Both the position numbers and the translations under genes were made by a program. A DNA stretch of 40,950 nucleotides from an uncultured Alistipes sp. (GTDB lineage: Bacteria > Bacteroidota > Bacteroidia > Bacteroidales > Rikenellaceae), in assembly GCA_944321185.1 (NCBI GenBank), contig CALUKH010000017.1, forward strand, positions 1 through 40,950. Direction: 5' to 3'. How positions within the stretch are numbered: position 1 is the stretch's first letter; every line of letters starts with the position of its first letter. This document shows, in pieces, positions 9,265-18,577 of the stretch. The notes beneath the pieces are model-generated. The model worked only from the letters and a program-made list of their open reading frames with translations, did not search any database and had not been told where the DNA came from.

Positions 9265-11139
9265 TCACCATCCGGGATTTTGTTGCAGGTTATAGAGTGC
9301 ATCCACGTCGTGTTGCGGCAGCGGATACCAGTAGTTGCGCATGTTCGAGAAACCGCGGATCTCCTTGGTCATGTCGAACGCCTCGTAGGTAAATCCGGCC
9401 GGACGCTCCCGATCGCCATACGACCCTTCGGGATGGAACTTGACCCCTTTGAGCGGATAGGTGTCGCGGAAGAGTTCGTGCATGATCATCCACCGGCGGA
9501 CATCCCACCAGCGCTGGTTCTCAAACATCAGCTCGACGGCCCGCTCGCGACGGTACGCCTCGCGGAATTTCACCGGATCACTCACGTAATCGGCGGCCAG
9601 ATCGGTCACCCCGACCCGATTGCGGATCACGTTGATGGCATCCTGAGCCGTCATCCCGCAATTTTCAACCGTGGCCGTGGCACTGCCCGTGGCCTCGAAC
9701 GACGCCTCGGCGAAATCCAGATAAAGCTGCGAGGCCCGGATATAGACGGTCTGCGCACAATAGCTCAACCACTTGTCATTACCGCTGGGCGAATGCTGGC
9801 CGTGAGCCTCGGGCCAGAGGAACTTGCGGCACATGAAACCCGAAAATTCCCGTCCGTTCGAATGCTTCGATGTCAGGAAGTCGTTGTAGGGCTGCGACCC
9901 CACCCACAGACGGATGTAATACGTATCGCCGTTCTGATAGGTTCCCCACTCGTCGCCCGGCAAGAGGATGTTGTTGTAGAAGCGCGGATCCCGATCGGTA
10001 AAGGCGTGCTCCGGATCGAACGAATAGCCGCTGCGCGCATCTTCGATCGGATAGTAAACGCCATCGGCCCCCTTGCGCTCGTACATGCTCACCGCATTGA
10101 GCGTCGGGCACGACATGGCAAAAGCTTCGGATCCCGTACCGGTCGCCAATTCGGGATAGAGCCAGAAGGCACGCACGGTCTTCGAACGGTTGGTCGTTCC
10201 GGGGATGAATCGCCGCGACCAGATATGTTCCGGACGTTTGAGGTTCGTGTCCGGGAACCAGAACGTATTGGTGTACTCCTCACGCGTCGCCAGACGGACT
10301 CCCGTCACGGCTTCGTGGCTCTTCATGTATTCGATGGCGGCCCAGATGGCCTGAGCGGCCGTCTTGGCCCGTTCGCGGTCATACTCCTGCACCTGCACCG
10401 AATTCAGGTCGTTCTGCATGAGCGGGCTGGCATCGTAAAGCAGCGCCATGCCCTTGAAGGCCATCGCCGCCAGTTTCGTCGGACGGCCGTACTGCATGTC
10501 GGGCCACACGTCCGGAAGCATGGCAATCGCCTGATCGATGTCACTCACCATCCAGGCCGAACTTTCGTGATAGGTCTTGCGCGGAATGTCGTCGTCATCC
10601 CCTTCGAACACGCGGTCGATCAGCGGCATGCCGCCGTAGCGCTTGATGATCTGAAAGTAGAACCATGCCCGATAGAAGTAGGCCTGTCCCAGAATCTCGT
10701 TGCGCTGCTCCCCGGTCAGCGGGACCTGATCGATATTGGCAATCACACGATTGACGATTCGCAGGGCCGCATATGCCCGACCAATGGGGGTCGAACTGCC
10801 GTTACCGATTTCGGTGACGTTCTCGCTCTTGCCCGTCAGCAGCCACGATCCCGAAAAGAACTTCGCAAAGACCGTATTGTTGAAGGTGATCGCCATTTCG
10901 TCGGCCATCACGCCCACGTAGGTACGTCCGAACGTCCCGCCGTCGGCACTCGAAAACCAATTGTAATCGTCGAGTTTGTTATAGACCGGATCGAGGAATC
11001 CCCGGATCGATTCGTAACTGGAGTAGATTGCCGATTCGTCCAACCCGCCCGCATCTTCACGCTTGTCGAGAAAATCCTCGCAGCCCGAGCCCGTCAGAAG
11101 CATGAATCCGGCAAAAAGATAGAAGCTGATTCGTTTCAT
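9265..11139 (-). CDS. SusD/RagB-family nutrient-binding lipoprotein (pair 2)
   Basis: About 624 aa from MKRISFYLFAGFMLLTGSGC, lipobox Cys20; an ATG at 11148 would add three residues. SusD landmarks: SYESIRGFLDPVYNKL near the N-terminus, LGQAYFYRAWFYFQIIKRYGG (TPR core), RRERAVELMFENQRWWDVRRW in the C-terminal third, and the end QQNPGW. Tryptophan- and tyrosine-rich loops (for example YIRLWVGSQPYNDF) are consistent with stacking against sugars. It is only modestly similar to the pair-1 SusD, so the two pairs are probably not a recent duplication and may bind different fragments. It lies 19 bp after its SusC. Confidence 0.92.
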   Translation of the reverse strand: MKRISFYLFAGFMLLTGSGCEDFLDKREDAGGLDESAIYSSYESIRGFLDPVYNKLDDYNWFSSADGGTFGRTYVGVMADEMAITFNNTVFAKFFSGSWLLTGKSENVTEIGNGSSTPIGRAYAALRIVNRVIANIDQVPLTGEQRNEILGQAYFYRAWFYFQIIKRYGGMPLIDRVFEGDDDDIPRKTYHESSAWMVSDIDQAIAMLPDVWPDMQYGRPTKLAAMAFKGMALLYDASPLMQNDLNSVQVQEYDRERAKTAAQAIWAAIEYMKSHEAVTGVRLATREEYTNTFWFPDTNLKRPEHIWSRRFIPGTTNRSKTVRAFWLYPELATGTGSEAFAMSCPTLNAVSMYERKGADGVYYPIEDARSGYSFDPEHAFTDRDPRFYNNILLPGDEWGTYQNGDTYYIRLWVGSQPYNDFLTSKHSNGREFSGFMCRKFLWPEAHGQHSPSGNDKWLSYCAQTVYIRASQLYLDFAEASFEATGSATATVENCGMTAQDAINVIRNRVGVTDLAADYVSDPVKFREAYRRERAVELMFENQRWWDVRRWMIMHELFRDTYPLKGVKFHPEGSYGDRERPAGFTYEAFDMTKEIRGFSNMRNYWYPLPQHDVDALYNLQQNPGW

Positions 11140-11158
11140 GTTGTTCATCTCGTTTCAA

Positions 11159-14100
11159 TTAAAAGGAGAGTCTTACGCCTGCCGTCACCGATCGCAGAAT
11201 CGGATAGCCGGTCTGATTCCCTTCGGGATCGATGCGGGAATCTCCGCCCCACCAGGTCAGCAGGTTGTTTCCATTTACATAGACTTGCAGATTCGACATC
11301 CGACAGGCTTTGAGCCACCTCTCGGGGAAGTTGTAACTGATCTCGACATTCTTCAGACGCAGGTAGGAAAAGTCGCGATAGCGGAACGTACTCTCCGTGC
11401 CGTTGAAGTTCCCGTCGTTCTTCAGGTGAAGTGCCGGCCAGCGCACGCCGCTCGTATTGGCCGTCTGCGGGGTCCAGGCCTCGGTCACTTGGGGCTGAGC
11501 GTTGATCTTGCCATCCTTGAACGAGGCGAAATAGACGTTGTCAACCAGTTTGTAGACACCCGTCGGCGCATAGAACATGGCGCTGAACCCCAGCCCCTTC
11601 CAGTCGAAACCGAACGACAGGCTATAGGTACGGAGCGGATAGTTGAGTTCGTCAACCACCACTTTGTCCTGCCCGTTCAACACGCCGTTGGCATCGAAGT
11701 CGACGTAAACCAGATCGCCCGGGACCACCTGGCTCGCAGCCACGCTGTTGATCGAACCGCTCTGGGCATAGTTGAACACGTCATCGATGGTTTCGTAGTT
11801 GCCGATGGCCAGATAACGGTTCTGCAGACCGATGGGTTTGCCCGCTGCCTTGAGATGGTCGGGCGTATTGCGCGGATCGTCGCGGAATACGACCCGGTTC
11901 TCGCTCGAGGCCATCGAAAAGTTCACGTGGTAGTGGAAATCCGCACCGATGCGATCCTGCCAGCTCAGTTCCAGCTCGAAACCGTGGTTCTTCGTCTCAC
12001 CCATGTTGAGCGAGTTGAACGTCGCACCTACGATGGACGAGGTCGTATTCGGGGTCATCAGAATATCCTTTCGTTTTTCGTCAAAGAGGTCCAGCGTGGC
12101 CGAGAGTTTATTCCACAGGCCGATCTCGATACCCAGATTCTGTTTGGTGGATTTTTCCCACGTCGAGCCGGTGTTGGCTATCGAACCTTCGTAATAGAGC
12201 GGGCCCCAATCCTGCGACTGGCTGCCGCCCAGGGTGATGCTGTCACCCGAGGTGAACGACTGGATGTAGTTCCAGCGTTCGGCGCCGGCATCGGACCCAA
12301 CCTTGCCCCACGAGTAGCGGAATTTCAAATTGGTCAGCACCTCGCCGATGCTGCTCTTGATGAACGGCTCCTCGGACATGCGCCATCCCACCGAAAACGA
12401 CGGAAAGAGACCGAAACGGTCGCCGCGGGCAAACTTCTCCGAACCGGTATAGGAGACGTTCACTTCGGCCAGATAACGCTCTCTCCAGTTGTAGGTCGCA
12501 CGGGCAACCCAATCCTCGCGATAGCTCGGGAAACGGATATTGCCCCCGTCCTTCTGATCGGCAATCTGACGGTTCATCAGCGCCAGCAGACTCACGTTGT
12601 GATCATGGAACGACCGGGCCCACGATATCGAAAACTCGTAGTAGAGTCGCCGCGTATATCCGTCGAGCTGATCGTAGTAGTTGGCTCCGGGAGGCAGCGG
12701 AATACTCTCCTGATTGGGCAGACGCGTATTCTCGATCATCGGATAGCTGACCGATCCGTCCTCCCCGTAAACCGGATTGGCATAATCGTAAACGCGATGG
12801 TAGCGCACGATGGATTTCAGGGCCTGATCGGCACTTCCGGCTCCGCGGTTGATATTGGTCGAGGTGGTCGAACTCGACGAATAGGAGATCTTTCCGGCCA
12901 CCTTCAGCCCCTCGACCCAGAAACTCAAATCCTGCTCCAGCGAAGCATCGTACCATCCCTGGAAGGTCTTGCGAAGATTGGCTCCCGCCAGATTCATGTT
13001 CGCCACGGGGTTCTTCTCTTCGTCGTCTCCCCAGTAGCCGTCCGAATACTTGATCGGGTGATCGCTGGTCGATTCGGTCATGATGCGGTAGAAGGGGTTG
13101 TCATTGTCGAGCGATTTGTTCCGGTAGGCCATCTTGCCGGCAATGCTGAGCGAGAGTTTGGTAGTCGACGTGATGTTGAAATCGAAATTCGAACGCCAGT
13201 TGTAACGCTTGTAGGTATGGCGAGGATCGAAGTAATCGTTCTTCTGCAGATCATAGATGTCGCCATCGCCCTGATAACCCACCGAAGCAAAATAGCGCAT
13301 GAACTCCGAACCGCCCCGGATATTGACGTTATAGTTCTGCGTATACCCCGTGCGGATGAGTTCATCCCACCAGTTGACATAGGGAAAGACGTCATTATAA
13401 GCCCCGTAATTTCCCTCGGCATAAGCCCGCTGCCACGCCTCGATGGTCGACAGCGGAACCAACTGCGACCAGCTGCCGTCGTTGGCCAGACCGCGGTTGT
13501 AGGCCTCCATGGCCGTTACATGATCGGCCAGCGACATGCTCGTGGTAGGCTGTTTGAAGGAGACGTTGGCCGAGAAGCTGATCGTCGGAGCCTCGTTCAG
13601 TCCACGCTTGGTCGTGATCAGAATCACGCCGTTACCGCCCCGCACACCGTAGACGGCCGTTGCCGAGGCATCCTTCAATACCGAAATCGTTTCGATCTCG
13701 TTCATGTCGATGTCGTTCATGTCGCGTTCGATGCCGTCGACCAGCACCAGCGGATCCGTATTTCCCCAGGTGCTTTTGCCGCGGATGTACATCGACGCCG
13801 TGGTCTCGCCCGGTTGACCCGTCGAATTGATCGTCACCACGCCGTTGAGCTTGCCCTGAAGAGCCTCGGAAACCGAATTGACGCCTCCGACCTTCAGCAG
13901 CTCCTCACCGCGGGTCTGGGTGATGGAGCCTACACTCGAGGCCTTCTTCTGAACGCCATAGCCCACGACCACGACCTCATCGAGCGCATTACTCTCCTCC
14001 TCGAGCCGGAATTCCGAACGCAATACGGCCGTTGCGGCCTTCAACTCCAGCGAAGCGTAACCCACATAGGAGAGCTGGATGACGGCGTGCTGCGGCACCT

Positions 14101-14320
14101 CGAGCTGAAAGTACCCGGAAACATCCGACGTCGTTCCGGTTGTCGTACCCACGATGGTGATGTTGACCCCGATGAGCGGTTCACCACTTTTCGCGTCCAC
14201 GATCCGTCCCTTGACTGTCCTGGGCCATCCCTCGTCGGCGCGCCCCGACTGTACGGCCACAAGCAGCAGAACGGACATCAGCAGACGAAACACTTTCGTG
14301 CAAAAGTCCATGTTTCTCAT
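11159..14320 (-). CDS. SusC/RagA-family TonB-dependent transporter (pair 2)
   Basis: A 1053-aa outer-membrane transporter. A signal peptide (about residues 1-28) is followed by a carboxypeptidase-regulatory-like domain (VKGRIVDAKSGEPLIGVNI) and a textbook TonB box at residues 113-122 (LDEVVVVGYG). The plug follows (SEALQGKLNGVVTIN, MYIRGKSTWG, LVLVDGIERDMNDIDMNEIE, ISVLKDASATAVYGVRGGNG), then a long barrel ending AGVRLSF. Energised by TonB-ExbBD, it imports oligosaccharides presented by the SusD downstream. It is the first gene of the six-gene SusCD-to-sulfatase unit. A 212-bp gap separates it from the GH115 gene. Confidence 0.95.
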   Translation of the reverse strand: MRNMDFCTKVFRLLMSVLLLVAVQSGRADEGWPRTVKGRIVDAKSGEPLIGVNITIVGTTTGTTSDVSGYFQLEVPQHAVIQLSYVGYASLELKAATAVLRSEFRLEEESNALDEVVVVGYGVQKKASSVGSITQTRGEELLKVGGVNSVSEALQGKLNGVVTINSTGQPGETTASMYIRGKSTWGNTDPLVLVDGIERDMNDIDMNEIETISVLKDASATAVYGVRGGNGVILITTKRGLNEAPTISFSANVSFKQPTTSMSLADHVTAMEAYNRGLANDGSWSQLVPLSTIEAWQRAYAEGNYGAYNDVFPYVNWWDELIRTGYTQNYNVNIRGGSEFMRYFASVGYQGDGDIYDLQKNDYFDPRHTYKRYNWRSNFDFNITSTTKLSLSIAGKMAYRNKSLDNDNPFYRIMTESTSDHPIKYSDGYWGDDEEKNPVANMNLAGANLRKTFQGWYDASLEQDLSFWVEGLKVAGKISYSSSSTTSTNINRGAGSADQALKSIVRYHRVYDYANPVYGEDGSVSYPMIENTRLPNQESIPLPPGANYYDQLDGYTRRLYYEFSISWARSFHDHNVSLLALMNRQIADQKDGGNIRFPSYREDWVARATYNWRERYLAEVNVSYTGSEKFARGDRFGLFPSFSVGWRMSEEPFIKSSIGEVLTNLKFRYSWGKVGSDAGAERWNYIQSFTSGDSITLGGSQSQDWGPLYYEGSIANTGSTWEKSTKQNLGIEIGLWNKLSATLDLFDEKRKDILMTPNTTSSIVGATFNSLNMGETKNHGFELELSWQDRIGADFHYHVNFSMASSENRVVFRDDPRNTPDHLKAAGKPIGLQNRYLAIGNYETIDDVFNYAQSGSINSVAASQVVPGDLVYVDFDANGVLNGQDKVVVDELNYPLRTYSLSFGFDWKGLGFSAMFYAPTGVYKLVDNVYFASFKDGKINAQPQVTEAWTPQTANTSGVRWPALHLKNDGNFNGTESTFRYRDFSYLRLKNVEISYNFPERWLKACRMSNLQVYVNGNNLLTWWGGDSRIDPEGNQTGYPILRSVTAGVRLSF

Positions 14321-14532
14321 AAATTAGGTTTTAGGTTGTTAAGTTGGTTATACGACGGAGCCTCCCTGCATCGCTACCAAATGCAGTAATCCACTCCGGG
14401 TATGGGTAAAAGCCGAGCCCGAAACGGCGAAAGCGCCGCTCCGTAACAAATCGTTTTTTGCTGGTCGAATCACATCTGCCTCAGAGCCTGCAGGCAGAAT
14501 TTCTCCATTGAGAGGTTTCTATCAGGTGAGGG
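14321..14532 (-). promoter_or_regulatory. 212-bp gap between GH115 and susC genes: small hairpin and weak promoter candidate
   Basis: No gene is visible. On the minus strand a CGGCG-CTTT-CGCCG hairpin (14425-14438) followed by a short TTTC could weakly terminate the GH115 transcript. Downstream, TGCATTTG (14379-14386) is one mismatch from TAnnTTTG and has a CTTTTA stretch 20 nt upstream, so it could be a weak promoter for the susC unit. Neither is strong. Read-through from the GH115 promoter is equally possible. Confidence 0.3.
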
Positions 14533-16614
14533 TCAACGGACTTTATCCGCGCCGGCGCGCAATCGTTTCAACAGATCGATCTTGGCCGGCAGATTGAAAA
14601 TATGATCGTTGTCGTACCAGGTTGCGAAGACCCCCTCCTGCGTCGTCAGCAGGGCCTGACGGGCCTGTTCGAGGTACGTGATGGCCCGATCCAGATCCGC
14701 CGTCCGTTCGGCCGCAGACTTGTAGGCCCGCACGAAGTGATAGAGCGAACGGTTCAACGACGCCATGTAGTGGCACGGGGCCTGGAGATTGTCGCGGAAG
14801 AAACGCCGCGAAGCCTTCGGCAGACGCTCCATCAGCCGGTCGCAACGCTCCGCAACCGCCTCGAAGCGTGCCGCGGCGGCCTGCGTTCCCGCCAGCAGCG
14901 AATCCACCTGGTTGGCTCCGTCGATGCGGAACGATCGACCCGGGATGCGCTCGAACCCGATCTCATGGAGCGGATTGGGCGAGAAATCGGCGAAGCGTTT
15001 GCCAATCTGGTCAAAGACCCGCGAATAGCGCAGATCCTGGAAAAGGAACTGTCGCTCCAACCTCGGAAACTGCGAAGGTTTCTGCTGCCAGTAGGCGTAG
15101 TAATAGTCGTGGTAGAGCCGGGCCGCCTCACGGGCATGGCGCGCCCCGTAATACTGCCGGCAGAACGCCTCCAGGAAACGGTCCGTATCGTAGGCCTTCA
15201 TGTCCCACATCATCCGCGCGTTGGCCGACAGCTCCATGACGAACTCACGCAGGTTTCCGGCGTTGACCACCGAGAAGGTCAGCGGGCCCTTCGTATTGAC
15301 GTATCGATAGTTGAACTCCATCTTCCAGGGGCCCTCGGCTGCCGCGAGATGGGCCCCCGTCGAGGTGAACTGCAGATTCATGTAGTAGCCCAGCTTGACG
15401 TGCTGCGTCGTGTCGAAGGCCACCAGGTCATCGTACGGGTAATGGTCCCGGCGCCCGGCCACGAATGTCCACAGCATGTTCTCACCCGTGGGCGGTTTCA
15501 GATAGCCCTTGGCCAGCAGATCCGACAGCTCGTCGTAGAAGGTCATCCGCACGAAGGGATCCCGCTCGCCGGTAGCCTGCTTGATCAGTTCGAGCTGAAT
15601 GCGGATCATGCGGTTGATCACCTCGGCGCGTTCGCGCTCGCCGGTCGGGGCATCGGCGAAGGCCGCCCAGAAGGGCTGGTCACCGACCCCGCGGAAGGCA
15701 ATCTGCCAGAGATTCTCCTGACGGTTGCGGCAAACGGTCTCGACGCTGTACTGCCAGAACTCGCGCAGAGCCGCCTCGTTGGACAGCAGCAGTGCCGGAG
15801 GCTCCATGCCGCGGACCTTCCGCCAATAGCCGGCCCAGTTTGCGAGGTTGTTGTTGCAGGCCACGTGGTGGTGCGAGGTCAGCACCAGACCGTACTTGCG
15901 CAGCAGGCCGGCCTGACGGTTGAGCCGGTAATCGGGATAGGTCACCGTGGCCTCGAGTTCGACCGTATTGAGCTTCAGGCGCAGCATGGTTTCGAGCCAC
16001 AGCTCGTCGTTCTCGCGCGAAAGGGCCCGCCACGGCGTGAAGAGGTCCGTATCGTTGGGGAACCAGGCCCGGTAGCGCACCTGCGGCGACTTGAAGAAGA
16101 GATCGCAGTCGGCCGGGACCGTAATCCGCGAACGATGCTGCGGCTCCCACGACGAGAAGTACCACAGCGGCGGAACCCCGAGGAGCTGTTCGCAGAAGGT
16201 GTAGATGGCATAGATGGCACCCCGCATGTCCTTGCCGCAAAGATAGATGCGCCGGTTGCGGGGGTCGGCGTAGACGCGATGGGATTCAAAGCCGTCGAGC
16301 GGACGCAGGGTCGACGGATCAACGGTCGGCTGTGAGGAGGAGGCATCCACGATCAGCAGGTCGACCATGCGGGGATCATCGGCCGGCGCATCGGGCGTCA
16401 CCACCTCGGGACGGCAGCCCATGACGCGCTCGAAATCACGGCAAAGCGTCTCGGCAGCCAGTCGCACCGGAGCCTCCGCTCCGGCCGACAGCACCAGCCG
16501 GAAATGTCCGGGACGCAGGAGCAGGGTTTCATCCCCGTAGACGTTGCCCCACGTGGTCAAGGTGAACAGCAACGATAACAGCCAAGCGCCGAAAATCGCA
16601 CAACGATTCTTCAT
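14533..16614 (-). CDS. Glycoside hydrolase family 115-type alpha-glucuronidase, short form
   Basis: A 693-aa secreted protein with a signal peptide (MKNRCAIFGAWLLSLLFTLT). The N-terminal alpha/beta domain (residues about 30-170, with ILCGKD-like IYLCGKDMRGAIYAIY) precedes a TIM-barrel region opening with YRAWFPNDTDLF. Typical GH115 stretches follow: LKLNTVELEATVTYPDYRLN, LTSHHHVACNNNLANW and FRGVGDQPFW. The remainder is a helical region ending LLKRLRAGADKVR. GH115 enzymes remove (4-O-methyl-)glucuronic acid alpha-1,2-linked to xylan, including internal substitutions. Family members are usually 800-1000 aa with a C-terminal beta-sandwich; this one stops after the helical domain and appears to lack it. 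Its own -7 element lies about 127 bp upstream. Confidence 0.8.
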   Translation of the reverse strand: MKNRCAIFGAWLLSLLFTLTTWGNVYGDETLLLRPGHFRLVLSAGAEAPVRLAAETLCRDFERVMGCRPEVVTPDAPADDPRMVDLLIVDASSSQPTVDPSTLRPLDGFESHRVYADPRNRRIYLCGKDMRGAIYAIYTFCEQLLGVPPLWYFSSWEPQHRSRITVPADCDLFFKSPQVRYRAWFPNDTDLFTPWRALSRENDELWLETMLRLKLNTVELEATVTYPDYRLNRQAGLLRKYGLVLTSHHHVACNNNLANWAGYWRKVRGMEPPALLLSNEAALREFWQYSVETVCRNRQENLWQIAFRGVGDQPFWAAFADAPTGERERAEVINRMIRIQLELIKQATGERDPFVRMTFYDELSDLLAKGYLKPPTGENMLWTFVAGRRDHYPYDDLVAFDTTQHVKLGYYMNLQFTSTGAHLAAAEGPWKMEFNYRYVNTKGPLTFSVVNAGNLREFVMELSANARMMWDMKAYDTDRFLEAFCRQYYGARHAREAARLYHDYYYAYWQQKPSQFPRLERQFLFQDLRYSRVFDQIGKRFADFSPNPLHEIGFERIPGRSFRIDGANQVDSLLAGTQAAAARFEAVAERCDRLMERLPKASRRFFRDNLQAPCHYMASLNRSLYHFVRAYKSAAERTADLDRAITYLEQARQALLTTQEGVFATWYDNDHIFNLPAKIDLLKRLRAGADKVR

Positions 16615-16740
16615 ATTGGGTCAGTCATTAAGGTTTCAAGTTGGTTTGCGGCAGGAGTCCGGATTCCCGTTCCCTTTCACCCGATTCTCCGACAAACAGC
16701 GGATTCCGGGACCGGAAAATGCCGGCGAATGATCCCAATA

Positions 16741-16748
16741 CAAATATA
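16741..16748 (-). promoter_or_regulatory. -7 promoter element for the GH115 gene
   Basis: The minus strand reads TATATTTG, a perfect TAnnTTTG match, with a TTTC 18 nt upstream near the -33 position. It predicts a leader of roughly 120 nt before the GH115 ATG at 16614. The 270-bp gap between the regulator and GH115 genes is the obvious place for the SusR-like regulator to bind; its right half (16741-16865) is markedly AT-rich compared with the genes. Confidence 0.6.
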
Positions 16749-16884
16749 GGAAGGTTTGTCGCAAAAGAAACGTCCACCCTAAACGGATACAAAAAAAATA
16801 TAAACGCTTTAGCTCTGTATATAAGCGAATTAAATGATTATATGACCCACTGAATATAAATATTTAGGGCCCCGAGTTTCAGCC

Positions 16885-18465
16885 CTACAGGCCAATCTGT
16901 TGAATGCGGCTTTCGAAATTCTTCGGATCGAGCGCTTTATTGCGCATCCGGGTCCGGTAGTTGTAGATCGTATTGAGCGAATAACCCAACGCCCGGGCGA
17001 TCTGTTCCGACTCGGTGATACCCAGCCGGATCAGGGCAAAGATCCGCAAGGTCGCGTTCAGAGATTTCCCGACCAACTGGATCTGCTCCTGCTCGGGCAG
17101 CAGGCGGTTGAAATCCTCGACAAAGGTCGGGAACAACGACAGGAACGTCCGGTCGAACTCCTCGAAAATCCGCTCCTTGCTCTGCCGGCCCTTCAGTTCG
17201 CGCAGCAAGGGGCGAAGGCCCTCATACTGACCATGATCCAGCTTGTGTGTGGCCCGCACCACGAAATCATCCAGCTGGCCGGCAATTTCGGCACTGATAT
17301 CCAGATAATGCCCCAGATAACTCTCCTTGATGCGGTTGGCCTCCTGCAACTTGCGGTTGATCGCCTCCAACTGCTGCCGCGACCGCTTCAGCCGCCGGAG
17401 CTGAAGCCACGTATTCACGGCCGCCACGACCAAGATCACCCCCACGAGCATGCTCAGTACAAAACTCAACAGCAAGGCCTGCCGGCGCTCCTCGTTGTTG
17501 CGAAGCTGTTCGTTCAGGAAAATCGGCAGCAGCGTGCCGATGACATTCATCCGGTGACGCGTTCCGAAGGCCGTCGCATCGTCGAGCGCCATGTTGATGT
17601 AGCGCGAGGCATCGTCGACCTGGCCCCGATGGTAGAAGAGAATCGTGGCCAGCCCCCGCAGGGCAACCGATTCGCGCACGGCCTCCCGACTGTCGTTGAC
17701 CACCGAAAGCCGGTAGTAATACTCCGCTTCGTCGTTACGGCCCGCCTTGCGCGCGATGTAGGCCAGCGTCGAATAGAAGACCGTCAGCCACTCGGGCGCG
17801 TGACACAACGACAGGGCCTGTTCGTAGAGGGCGTGGGCCGACACCAGATCACCGTTCTTGAGGGCGATCTTGCCCCGCACGTAGGCCCTCAGCATCGGGT
17901 CGTGGAGATAAGCCAGACTGGCCGTCAGCGACTGATTGCCGAGCCGGTTGTACTGCGGCGAGAAGACCCCGTCGTTCGTATAGTCGGCCAGATCCTGATA
18001 CGTCCGCCCCAGACAAATATAGTAGTTGGCCATCACGCTGTCGGGAAGAATCCGCGGATCGGGCTTGATGGCCGTCAACGAATCGACCGCCTCCTTGAAG
18101 AATCCGCCCCGCGCCAGGGCATACCCGAAATGCGTCCGGGCATACGTGCGGTAAGGCTCTGCACCGATCCGGTCGGCCAGCCGGCACAATTCGACCGAAT
18201 AACGGTACGACGAATCGAATACAAAGAGCATGTATCCGTTGCAAATCGCATCGCAAATCCGGAAGCGGGCTTGCGGCGAGAGGCCGTTCTCCCGATAAAG
18301 CTGCTGCTTGAGTTTCGCAAGCCGGGCCTCCTTGCGGGCCGCGAACTCCTGCTTGTGCTCCAGAGCCTCGCGGAACGCCCGGTCGAGCTCCTCACCGGTC
18401 AAAGCCTCCGGAGCGGCCTGCACGGTCCCCGCGCCCCGCAGAATCAGCAGCCCAAGAACCACCAT
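16885..18465 (-). CDS. SusR-like membrane-spanning regulator (DUF6377 type)
   Basis: About 526 aa from ATG 18465 (MVVLGLLILRGAGTVQA, signal-like). Residues 20-325 are TPR-like helical repeats, presumably periplasmic. A single membrane helix (331-354, LLLSFVLSMLVGVILVVAAV) is followed by a basic coiled coil. The cytoplasmic C-terminus ends in a helix-turn-helix (ITESEQIARALGYSLNTIYNYRTRMRNKA, about 483-511). This is the SusR architecture: a periplasmic oligosaccharide signal switches on PUL transcription. The start is uncertain: the frame stays open upstream, and an ATG at 18597 or 18600 would overlap the GH67 stop and give about 570 aa with a basic stretch before the hydrophobic core. The gene follows GH67 and precedes the GH115 promoter. 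Confidence 0.82.
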   Translation of the reverse strand: MVVLGLLILRGAGTVQAAPEALTGEELDRAFREALEHKQEFAARKEARLAKLKQQLYRENGLSPQARFRICDAICNGYMLFVFDSSYRYSVELCRLADRIGAEPYRTYARTHFGYALARGGFFKEAVDSLTAIKPDPRILPDSVMANYYICLGRTYQDLADYTNDGVFSPQYNRLGNQSLTASLAYLHDPMLRAYVRGKIALKNGDLVSAHALYEQALSLCHAPEWLTVFYSTLAYIARKAGRNDEAEYYYRLSVVNDSREAVRESVALRGLATILFYHRGQVDDASRYINMALDDATAFGTRHRMNVIGTLLPIFLNEQLRNNEERRQALLLSFVLSMLVGVILVVAAVNTWLQLRRLKRSRQQLEAINRKLQEANRIKESYLGHYLDISAEIAGQLDDFVVRATHKLDHGQYEGLRPLLRELKGRQSKERIFEEFDRTFLSLFPTFVEDFNRLLPEQEQIQLVGKSLNATLRIFALIRLGITESEQIARALGYSLNTIYNYRTRMRNKALDPKNFESRIQQIGL

Positions 18466-18577
18466 CCGAAGGACCACCCGCTGCCAAGAGGCCCTCCGTC
18501 GTCGGACGACGTGGCGAACGGAAGAGCCGGCAATGGCCGACGCAACCGATTCAACCGGCCGGTCCGTACCCCGAGTG

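Noticed and set aside
11138-14389. A 1083-codon plus-strand open frame opposite the SusC gene
   Set aside because: It is the antisense shadow of a clear TonB-dependent transporter in GC-rich sequence; its translation shows no domain, signal peptide or compositional order. The same holds for the long opposite-strand frames at 4348-6177, 6026-8374, 9280-11313, 16900-18915, 20656-23211 and 26501-28156.
16866-16887. Hairpin at the end of the SusR-like regulator gene
   Set aside because: Only a 5-bp stem (AGGGC/GCCCT), overlapping the stop codon and with no U-run, so not supportable as a terminator.
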